The notes below the pieces were generated by a model. The model was not told the origin of the DNA, did no database searches, and was given only the letters and a program-made list of their open reading frames with translations. The translations under genes were made by a program, and so were the position numbers. From the NCBI GenBank assembly GCA_038200275.1, contig JBBPYC010000100.1, forward strand, positions 1-24,922: DNA of 24,922 nucleotides, read 5' to 3'. This document shows positions 1 through 7,099 of the stretch, piece after piece; the stretch's first letter is position 1; every line of letters begins with the position of its first letter. Source of the stretch: JBBPYC01 sp038200275 (GTDB lineage Bacteria > Pseudomonadota > Gammaproteobacteria > Burkholderiales > Burkholderiaceae_C).

Positions 1-154
1 GCTCGTCGCCGTGCAGCCGGTCCAGGCTCAGCAGCAGCCAGCGGCAGAGCTGCTGGTCCAGGGTGTGGTGCCGGTTGCACACGGCCGTCTGCGCCATCTG
101 CGTGATCAGCGCCTGCGTGTAGCGCAGCAACACGTGCATGAAGCCGGGACTGCG
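1..154 (-). pseudogene. Crp/Fnr-family transcriptional regulator, fragment cut at both sides
   Basis: Read on the minus strand from 154 down, the frame gives RSPGFMHVLLRYTQ, then a segment with AVCNRHHTLDQQLCRW and LLLSLDRLHGDE. This matches the linker helix and the beginning of the helix-turn-helix domain of Burkholderiales Crp/Fnr regulators, which normally have about 220-240 residues. The frame meets a TGA at 157-155, directly upstream of the homologous part, so the N-terminal cyclic-nucleotide-binding-like domain is missing. The other end runs off the window at base 1, so it is unknown whether the DNA-binding domain is complete. The abrupt loss of homology near 155 marks a recombination or insertion joint, probably the edge of the copper island. 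The family call rests on remembered family sequence. Confidence 0.65.
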
Positions 155-323
155 TCAAGCTCAGCGTCAGGTTTACACAGGGGAGAGTCTGTTCTGTGTG
201 CGACATCGCACCGACGGCCAGGTACCGAAGCGCATATCTTCACCAAGATGTGCGGTGCCCTGCCCTGCCCGTCCCGGGCGCAGTGGCAGCGGCGTGCTGG
301 AGAAACGCATTGGTCTGTTCGCG

Positions 324-884
324 ATGGAACATGGGAAAGCGGCGTATCGGGCCGACTTCGCCCTCTACGCAATCGCGGTGGCCACGCTGGCCACCTTGCT
401 GCTTACCGTCGCGCCGCATTCGCATCGGATCGGATCCGTGGCGCTGGTCTGTGTGGGTCTGGTGAGCTGGACCGCCATCGAGTACCTGCTGCACCGCTTC
501 GTGCTGCACGGCCTTGCGCCGTTCAAGCGCTGGCACGAGGAACATCACCGACGGCCCGCGGCGCTGATTTGCGCGCCGACCATCCTCAGCGCCTCGCTCG
601 TCCTGGTGCTGGTCTTCCTGCCGGTTCTAGCCATCGGGGGAATCTGGAACGCCTGCGCCCTGACGCTCGGCCTGTTGGGCGGCTACCTGATCTATGCCAT
701 CACGCATCACGGCATCCACCACTGGCCGGCGAAGAGCGCGTGGTTGAAGCGGCGCAAGCGCTGGCACGCGCTGCATCACCTCGACGCTGGCCGGCTCGGC
801 GGGTTCGGTGTGACAAGCGCGTTCTGGGATCACGTTTTCGGTAGCGCGGTGTTCGGCGAAGCATCGATTCGGCGAAGCGGATAA
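324..884 (+). CDS. Fatty acid hydroxylase / sterol desaturase superfamily membrane protein
   Basis: A 186-residue integral membrane protein with the eight-histidine di-iron pattern of the fatty acid hydroxylase superfamily: H57-RFVL-H62, H71-EE-H74-H75, H128-H129 with H132-H133, and H148 with H151-H152. Hydrophobic segments lie at about 12-31, 37-56, 86-107 and 109-127. Family members hydroxylate or desaturate lipids or carotenoids at the membrane; the substrate here cannot be told. The frame is open upstream to 138, but that part is unlike the family and Arg/Pro-rich, so the ATG at 324 was chosen. A GGAG at 299-302 is rather far upstream, leaving the start uncertain (GTG at 294 is an alternative). 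It stands alone next to the island edge. A role in adapting the membrane to metal stress is only a guess. Confidence 0.8.
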   Translation: MEHGKAAYRADFALYAIAVATLATLLLTVAPHSHRIGSVALVCVGLVSWTAIEYLLHRFVLHGLAPFKRWHEEHHRRPAALICAPTILSASLVLVLVFLPVLAIGGIWNACALTLGLLGGYLIYAITHHGIHHWPAKSAWLKRRKRWHALHHLDAGRLGGFGVTSAFWDHVFGSAVFGEASIRRSG

Positions 885-1230
885 AGCATTGCTTCGCAGC
901 CGGGCAGCCGGGAACGCTGGGCTGGCAACGTCAAAAGCCCAAGCGCGCCGGCGCGGAGATGGTGATCTGGAGGCAACGAGCCGTTCAGAAGCAGGAGAAC
1001 CACGGCCGCGCAGCGTTGGGTCGGCCATTCGCCGCACTTCCGGGCAGACTCATACGAGGACCGGAAGCCAGTTGCGGTTGAGGATACCGCTGGCATGCAT
1101 AGCAGAGACAAAATGTGTTTGTGCGCATCGCAAACGGCCAACGCTCACAGGCAGCGCGTACGGAACCAGCAACACCTTGTCGACACCGAAGCGCAGACCC
1201 TCCTCCGGCGCGCATCGGCCGTTGACGCGA
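885..1230. other. Intergenic stretch without a recognised gene
   Basis: About 345 bases between the hydroxylase gene and the 3' end of the decayed nuclease gene. Open frames exist on both strands, but none shows a recognisable domain, a good ribosome binding site or a plausible hydrophobic or charged pattern. I see no tandem repeat, tRNA or clear hairpin followed by a T run. It may be relic DNA left by the rearrangement that removed the C-terminal end of the neighbouring pseudogene. Confidence 0.5.
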
Positions 1231-2782
1231 TCAGGCATCGCTCTGTCCGATGCCCACGTCCTCGACCACCGCATGCCAGATATAACCCCTCTTCTGCATT
1301 TCGGGATCAAGATCGATGCTCACGAAGGGCGTTTCGCTCGACTTGTCGTCAAACAGAACGGTTCGGCCGCTACGGGCCTTCCGCGTGAAGTCGCTGCGCT
1401 CGCCGGTGGCCTGGTCGATCTTCGCTGCAGCACGCTTGAGATCCAAGGGTTCGATGACGATTGCCGTGTAGTTTCTGGCCAGCTCACGGTAGAAGTGCCG
1501 CCGACGATTGCGGGCGCGACTGGCCACGCCCACGGCCTCGTGCCATCGCTTGCGGTCCCGTGCGACCCATGTGTCGAGCCAGTCAAAGCGCAGGTTCGCG
1601 CATCTCGCCATCGCTTGCACGCTGTAGAAGCGTTTGGCGGCAATGTGATCGGCCCGCAGCCGCTTGAGCAGTTCGAGTTCCGCGCGCAACGGATCGAGCA
1701 TGGCGGGTGGACCATTCGCTTGCAGATCACCCAGCAGGGTCTTGAGGTTCGGGGCGGCTTCGTTGCGAGCCTGATCGCGCGCCGCCTAGACCCGCGAAGC
1801 CCGAAGCAAGTCGCCTTCAATTGTTTTTGGAAGTCGAATCAGCCGCGCCAAGCCCGGATCGGCGGCATCGGCGATGCTGGCTACACGGCGAACGTCAAGG
1901 TCAGCAGCCCATCAGAAATGCACCGCTACCAGCGGCCGGCGCGGCGCTGAAGCCGGCTTTGTTGGCGCGCTAAGTTTGAGCACCAACTGTATCGCCCATC
2001 GGTCCACATCAGCCATCCGCCGGCGCACCAGGCGCACGTGCGTAGCAGCGTATTTTTGGCAGGCCGCGGTGGACTTGCATCGTCCCGGTGGCGTATGCGC
2101 CCGCTAAAGCTGGACCAAGGCGGAACTTGAAAGTCCCATAGTGCCTGCGTCCCGCCCCGCCCTCGGGCAGCTGCTTCTGGAAGTCCTGGTGCCTGCCTCC
2201 CCCTAGCCACTCCACGTCGACGCCACCTACTGCCGTGAATTGCAGCGTGAGCGTGTCTTGCATTTTCTCGTCGCCACGACTGAACCGCGGCGGTCGGCCT
2301 TGCTTCATGCTGGCGCGCCAAGCTACGAGCGCCCGATCAAGAATGTCGTTGGCCGTGGCCCAGCCGAGACCTGAACTCACGGCGTCGCACCGCAGCCGAT
2401 AGGGGTCGCAGGTCGAATTCGCACCGACGCGGGAATAAAAACGCCGGCGAAGCTCGGCTGCATGTTCTTGTCTGGCAATTGCCATCAGGCCCGCCAGTTC
2501 CTTCCATCGCGGGAGACGCACCGCGGCGATCGCATGCATGGCGTCAACGTCATTGCTCGACCGCGCCTTGTCAAAGCCTTCGGTGAGCGCCCGCACTTGC
2601 GTGTCGATCTGAATCGCACGCTCGCCCGCAGGATCGAGCACCCAGGCGTTCGTCTCTTCGAACACGGCGCGCAGCATGGCGACCAGCTCGTTGTACAGCG
2701 CCCGTGATCGCTTGATCTGGTCGTTTGCCGCTGCAAGTGCCTCACGATCGAGCCGTACGTCGTACTCGAAAACGCGGACCAT
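1231..2782 (-). pseudogene. Decayed miniature type V CRISPR effector (Cas12m-like) / TnpB-related RuvC nuclease
   Basis: The first 240 or so residues (from ATG 2782) form a helical N-terminal region followed by GRPPRFSRGDEK, LTLQFTAVGG, HYGTFKFRLG and YATGTMQVHR, the layout of small Cas12 proteins ahead of the RuvC fold. The frame is lost at the T5 run 2053-2057; removing one base continues into THVRLVRRRMADVDRWAIQL. That frame reads LVAVHF-stop-W at 1912-1920, the RuvC-I strand, with TGA where a Gly is expected. It reads on to a TAG at 1786-1788, then ARDQARN, and finally RNRRRHFYRELARNYTAIVI-EPLDL near 1450-1510, the RuvC-II strand with its Glu. After about 1385 homology is lost: no CxxC zinc ribbon and no RuvC-III Asp appear before the stop at 1231. 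The His at the RuvC-I Asp position also occurs in a Cas12m sequence I remember (ALHLGW). With one frameshift, two internal stops and a missing C-terminus it cannot make an active effector. TnpB-like transposon protein is the alternative family. Confidence 0.65.
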
Positions 2783-2992
2783 CGAGTCCGACTGGATTGC
2801 GAATGTGATGCGCCCGCTGCTGGCGCTGAGCGATGTCGCCTGCGTCGATTTGTCTGGGGTGTCCGAGAACGGGTGGCGCTATTGGGTGGTGGGACCACTC
2901 ACAACGAATGCCGCGAGCCCTTCAGGTTGAAACTACATTGCTTACCGACGCGTGACTCCCAGATTTCATTTGCGTTTGACCAAGCCTGCAGG

Positions 2993-3743
2993 TCACATCT
3001 GTTCCTTCACTCCCTTGCGGATCAGCCAACAGTTGACCGGATAGGCAGTCATGAAGCCGACGACCATCGCGATCTGCATCGCGAACCAGAACTCAGGCGT
3101 GTTCACTTCAACGTGTGTGTCAAGCATATGACCGTATAGATTGAAGTGCGTAAATGCCATGAAGCCGTACATGCCGACCTGCCACGAGGTCAACGCCAGC
3201 GTATCGGACCTCATCGCTGCAATGACCCATCTGCCGAACGACAGGCCAAGCATCAGCACGATCGCAAAGTACTGGAAGACGATGACGAGGCCGAACGCGG
3301 AGAGGAAGTCAAGCACCCAATCCGCGTAGCTCTTGTCGGCGAAGATCGAGTGCCAACCGAGTTCGACTGCGGCCGTCGGAAACAAGAACGCGAGCCACTT
3401 GTCAACCACCTCGCCGATCATGCACCCCGCACCGCAGTGCGTCGCGCCGATGGCCACGATGACCGGAAGCGGCTGCGTGTTGGCTGGCATCTCCCAGCCC
3501 TGCGCTTTTGCGCGCTACATCGCCTCAGCGCTCGACGCGCGGCCCCATCGGAAGCAGCCCCACAGCGTGACGACCGTACCGAACGATGCGGTCACCGGCC
3601 AGACCACGTTCATCATTGCCGTTTTTCTGCGGGTGCCGCGCTACGTCGATGGCGACGATCACCAAACAGGCAGCGCCAAGCAGCAGTGCGGCGATCCAGA
3701 CGAGGTGAAGCCAGTGGGGAAACAGAGTGGCCCCTTTTTTCAT
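2993..3743 (-). pseudogene. DUF4396 membrane protein, broken by a frameshift and a stop
   Basis: The N-terminal piece starts MKKGATLFPHWLHLVWIAAL (ATG at 3743-3741) and reads to HPQK. There the T5 run at 3622-3626 shifts the frame. With one base fewer the reading continues as TAMMNVVWPVTASFGTVVTL and WGCFRWGRA, then hits TAG at 3517-3515. After that the same frame stays open from MPANTQPLPV (ATG 3490) to the stop at 2993, covering the conserved part of DUF4396: the HCGAGC motif, DTLALTSWQVGMYGFMAF, WFAMQIAMV, and the end YPVNCWLIRKGVKEQM. DUF4396 proteins are multi-pass membrane proteins of unknown function, often found near metal-resistance genes. The 165-residue downstream piece could still be translated from 3490, where a GGGAG abuts the ATG, but its leading transmembrane segments would be lost. 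Confidence 0.75.
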
Positions 3744-3996
3744 GCAAATGAATCTTTGGGATAGGCCGGCCAGCGCATCGCCTTGACCAGTGGGCGAACG
3801 GGAGCACCTGACGGACAGGCACCACACAGCTGGTCTGGTCATGCGTGCAACCGACGCGTAAGGAACTCGCCTTGCTACAGTTCACGATTCGTGCCGACCG
3901 GGTCAAGCTCGCTCGACGCACCCCATGAGTCCCATGTTAGTTGTTTCGATTCATGTCCTTATCGACTGCAAGCGAGTCCGCCGAAAGACCATCTTC

Positions 3997-4296
3997 ATGA
4001 AGAAATATTTGCCCAAGTTACTGTTTGCATTGATCGTGCCGATCCAGTCATCATTCGCGCAGCAACCATCGGTTCCCGCAGTGAGTGCTGACAACACGCA
4101 AGTGGCCAATCCCCCTGCGCCGATCGAACCGGACATGAAAGGCTACGGAACCCGCGGCGTCGAAGGTCGCACACTCAGCGAGATGCTTGACAAATGCCGC
4201 AGCGCTGCCGGCTCGATGGGCGAGGTCGAGAAAGCCCGTTGCGATCAGCTTCGACGCACGGTCAAGAACCAGCCGGGCAACGCGGCAGGCTCTTGA
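3997..4296 (+). CDS. Small exported protein, function unknown
   Basis: A 99-residue protein beginning with a signal peptide (MKKYLPKLLFALIVPIQSSF-A, probable cleavage before QQ). The mature part has a Pro/Ala-rich linker and then a polar C-terminal region, GYGTRGVEGRTLSEMLDKCR to CDQLRRTVKNQPG, with two cysteines 18 residues apart that could form a disulphide. The frame is open upstream to 3925, but the signal peptide fixes the start at 3997. Small exported proteins of this kind occur in copper clusters of Burkholderiales, but I know no function for it. It converges on copB, with only 51 bases between the stop codons. Confidence 0.7.
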   Translation: MKKYLPKLLFALIVPIQSSFAQQPSVPAVSADNTQVANPPAPIEPDMKGYGTRGVEGRTLSEMLDKCRSAAGSMGEVEKARCDQLRRTVKNQPGNAAGS

Positions 4297-4300
4297 CGAC

Positions 4301-4328
4301 AAGCGGCGGCGATCGAGGGCTCCGCTTT
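4301..4328. terminator. Possible bidirectional terminator between the small exported protein gene and copB
   Basis: AAGCGG at 4301-4306 pairs with CCGCTT at 4322-4327 across a 15-base loop, extended by flanking ACA/TGT with a bulge. It sits between two convergent genes. The stem is short and the T run is only three bases, so this is weak. Confidence 0.25.
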
Positions 4329-4347
4329 GTGTTGGGTTGCTCTGCGC

Positions 4348-5148
4348 CTAGAACCACATGCGGATGCCGACGGTTGCCCTGAAGTCCTTGGTCGGTGAGC
4401 CGTTCGCCTGGCGAATATCGGCCGTGTTGCCGAACCACTTCTGGTACGTCACACCAATGTAGGGCGCGAACTTGCGCGAGATCTCATACCGGAGTCGCAA
4501 CCCGCTGTCGATGTCCGACAACCCGGAACCGACCCGACGCCCGTAGTCTTCCTTCGAGTACCAGTTGGTCTCGAACTGCGGCTGCAGCACGAGGCGCTGG
4601 GTGATGTAGTAGTCGTAGGACGCATTGGTGTTCAACGCCAGCCGCCCGTTGCCACCGACATACGCAGTGGCCGAGACGTTCCAGAATCCCACGGCCAATC
4701 CCTGGACGCCCAGCGCCGCCCAGCCGCGGCCGGGCTTGGAATCGAGGTCGTAGCGCACCCCGGCCTGCAGATCGAAGAACGGCGTGATTGGCCGGTCGTA
4801 CAGCAACTCGGTCTTTCCGTCCCCGATCTTGCCGTTGCCATCGGCGTTCGCCCGGCCTTCCGACTTGATCCACAGCCGATGGAAATCGTTGCCGATCCAG
4901 GCTTGGCCGTCCCAGCGCGTGTAGGGCTCCTTGCCGTGGTCGAAGCGCTGCTCGAACTGATCCAGCATCACGTGACCGTAGAGCCGGTCGTCTTCGATCG
5001 GGCTGCCGTAAGGGGCCGCACCTTTGAGCTGGTTGTCGTTCAGTGGCGGCTTGGTCTGGGCCTGCGCATTCAATGTCAGCAACGCTGCGGTTGCCATTCC
5101 GATCGCAGCCGCTGTAGATCGATATGAATTCATCTTGTTCTCAGACAT
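4348..5148 (-). CDS. copB: Copper resistance protein B (outer membrane), CopB
   Basis: A 266-residue protein with an N-terminal signal peptide (MSENKMNSYRSTAAAIGMAT, cleavage after NAQA) and the CopB/PcoB pattern: DDRLYGHVMLDQFEQR, WDGQAWIGNDFHRLWIKSEG, a series of alternating beta-strand segments with R-F-APYIGV, and the terminal VGIRMWF typical of an outer-membrane barrel. CopB binds or sequesters copper at the outer membrane. Unlike copB2 in this window it lacks the Met/His-rich N-terminal repeats, which cuts its likely copper load. The ATG at 5148 overlaps the copA stop codon (ATGTCTGA) and has GGAG eight bases upstream, so translational coupling is likely. A second ATG at 5133 is less well placed. 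Confidence 0.93.
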   Translation of the reverse strand: MSENKMNSYRSTAAAIGMATAALLTLNAQAQTKPPLNDNQLKGAAPYGSPIEDDRLYGHVMLDQFEQRFDHGKEPYTRWDGQAWIGNDFHRLWIKSEGRANADGNGKIGDGKTELLYDRPITPFFDLQAGVRYDLDSKPGRGWAALGVQGLAVGFWNVSATAYVGGNGRLALNTNASYDYYITQRLVLQPQFETNWYSKEDYGRRVGSGLSDIDSGLRLRYEISRKFAPYIGVTYQKWFGNTADIRQANGSPTKDFRATVGIRMWF

Positions 5149-6964
5149 CGCTGGTCTCCGCCGGCAACACGCGCACGGTGCGGAACATGCCGGCTTCAAA
5201 GTGGTAGAGGATGTGACAGTGCATCGGCCACTGGCCGGTCGCGATCGGCGTAACCAGCATCGAGACGTTCTGCGCAGGCTGCACGTTCACGGTGTGCAGG
5301 TACGGCCGGTGGGCGTCGTCCTGGCCGTTCTCAAGCTCCATCCACATGCCGTGCAGGTGGATCGGGTGGCTCATCATCGTGTCGTTGATCATGCGCAGCC
5401 GAAAGCGCTCGCCGACCCTGACGTCGATCGGGCCGACCTCGGTGAACTTCTTGCCGTTGAAGCCCCAGATGAAGCGCTCCATGTTGCCGGTCAGGCGCAG
5501 CACGATCTCGCGTGTGGGCGGGCGTTTGTCGAGGCCGGGCCGGCGGGAGCGCAAATCGGCGTAGGTCAGCACGCGGCGGTCCAGATGGTTCAGTCCGTCG
5601 CCGGGTGACTTCAGGCGGTCGATCAGCTTGTCGGCGATGAACAGCTCTTCGATGCCCGGCTTCGCCTCGGCCACCGGCGGGCGCGGTACGGTCGGCTGTT
5701 GACCGGGCAGCAACGACAAGTCGGAGACGACTTCCATCGCCTGCTTGCCCATCAGCCCGCCGAGCCGCGAGCGGTCTTCGCGGGACGCGTCGATCTGCTT
5801 GGGCGCCATCGCCGCCATGCCCATGTCGGCCATGCCGCGCAGCGGCCGGTCGTCCATCGGCGGCACGGGTGCTTCCAGCCCCAAGCGCGGCGCGAGCGTG
5901 CCGCGCGCGTAGCCGGTGCGGCCCATGTCCTGGGCGAAGATCGCATAGGCCTTGTCATCCTTCGGCTCGACGATCACGTCGTAGGTTTCGGCCACGCCGA
6001 TGCGGAATTCGTCGACTTCGACCGGCTCGACGTCGTTGCCGTGCACATGCACCACGCTGAGCTTCAAGCCCGGGATGCGCACGTCGTAGTAGGTGGCCGC
6101 CGAGGCGTTGATGATGCGCAGCCGCACCCGCTCGCCGGGCTGGAACAGCGCGGTCCAGTTGGCGTCCGGCGGTGAGCCGTTCATCAGGTAGGTGTAGTTG
6201 ACGCCGGACACCGCCGCCAGGCCGGTGGGGCGCATGCGCATCTGCGCCCACTTCCAGCGCTCCTTGACCGTCATCAGCAAGCCGTTCTGCTGGACGTCGG
6301 CCACGTCGGTTTCCAGCGTGCGCTTCTTATAGTTGTAGTAGTCGCTGTCCTGCTTCAAGTTGTTGGCGATCACCTTCGGATCGTCATCGGTCCAGTCGCT
6401 GAGCACGATCACGTGTTCGCGGTCGGCCTGGATCAGCGGCTTGCCCTCGGGCTCGATGATCAGCGCACCGTAGGCGCCTTTTTGCTCCTGATAGCCCATG
6501 TGGCTGTGGTACCAGTAGGTGCCACTTTGCACGACCGGGAAGCGGTAGTGGAACGTCTCACCGGGTTGGATGCCGGGGAACTGCAGCCCAGGCACACCGT
6601 CCATCGTGTTCGGCAGGATGATGCCGTGCCAGTGGAAGCCGGTCACGTCGGGCATCTCGTTGGTCAGGTGGATGTCCACCACATCGCCCTGGCGCCACTT
6701 GAGGATCGGGCCGGGGACACCGCCATTGATCGTGTTGGCCCAGCTCTCGGTGCCGGTCAGGTTGAAGGCTTCGCGCCGCACGGTCAGGTTGAACTCGGTG
6801 CCGCTGAGCACGGTGGGTTCCACCGGCCGCGCCGCGGTCCGCGCGGCACGCGCCGGCAGTCCGACCATGGCGGCGGCACCGCACAGCGCAAAGCCCGTGA
6901 CAAAGCGTCGCCGGCTCGGGCCTGGATGGCCAGGCAGCGCAACGTTCCAGTTGCTGTCCTTCAT
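5141..6964 (-). CDS. copA: Copper resistance multicopper oxidase CopA (first copy)
   Basis: A 607-residue periplasmic multicopper oxidase of the CopA/PcoA type. It has a twin-arginine signal (SRRRFVTGFALCGAAAM, residues 17-33) and all copper ligand motifs: HWH at 111-113, HSH at 153-155, HPIHLH at 533-538 and H582-C-H584...H588...M593 for the type 1/3 sites. It probably oxidises Cu(I) and binds copper in the periplasm after Tat export already folded. The central Met-rich stretch is short (MADMGMAAMAPK). The reading frame is open upstream to 7081, but that part has no family match; ATG 6964 has GGAG about ten bases upstream and puts the Tat signal at the N-terminus. It lies 135 bases downstream of copF and overlaps copB. 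Confidence 0.95.
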   Translation of the reverse strand: MKDSNWNVALPGHPGPSRRRFVTGFALCGAAAMVGLPARAARTAARPVEPTVLSGTEFNLTVRREAFNLTGTESWANTINGGVPGPILKWRQGDVVDIHLTNEMPDVTGFHWHGIILPNTMDGVPGLQFPGIQPGETFHYRFPVVQSGTYWYHSHMGYQEQKGAYGALIIEPEGKPLIQADREHVIVLSDWTDDDPKVIANNLKQDSDYYNYKKRTLETDVADVQQNGLLMTVKERWKWAQMRMRPTGLAAVSGVNYTYLMNGSPPDANWTALFQPGERVRLRIINASAATYYDVRIPGLKLSVVHVHGNDVEPVEVDEFRIGVAETYDVIVEPKDDKAYAIFAQDMGRTGYARGTLAPRLGLEAPVPPMDDRPLRGMADMGMAAMAPKQIDASREDRSRLGGLMGKQAMEVVSDLSLLPGQQPTVPRPPVAEAKPGIEELFIADKLIDRLKSPGDGLNHLDRRVLTYADLRSRRPGLDKRPPTREIVLRLTGNMERFIWGFNGKKFTEVGPIDVRVGERFRLRMINDTMMSHPIHLHGMWMELENGQDDAHRPYLHTVNVQPAQNVSMLVTPIATGQWPMHCHILYHFEAGMFRTVRVLPAETSDV

Positions 6965-7099
6965 GTCGATTGACTCCAGAAATGGTGAAGGGGGTTGAAA
7001 GAAAAGGAAGCTGTCACTTGAGAAGTTTCGAGGCGGTCCATAAGCAAACGAGATGCCGTACTGGGACAGATAAAGCGCCAAGCCGGCAGTGCGCTGTCT

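Noticed and set aside
889..1950. Long plus-strand open frame over the nuclease relic
   Set aside because: It is antisense to the Cas12-like relic, has no domain and no good start; long antisense frames are common in DNA this GC-rich.
2009..2057. Programmed frameshift producing a full-length Cas12-like protein
   Set aside because: Even after the shift the frame meets TGA at 1912 and TAG at 1786 and lacks the C-terminal catalytic part.
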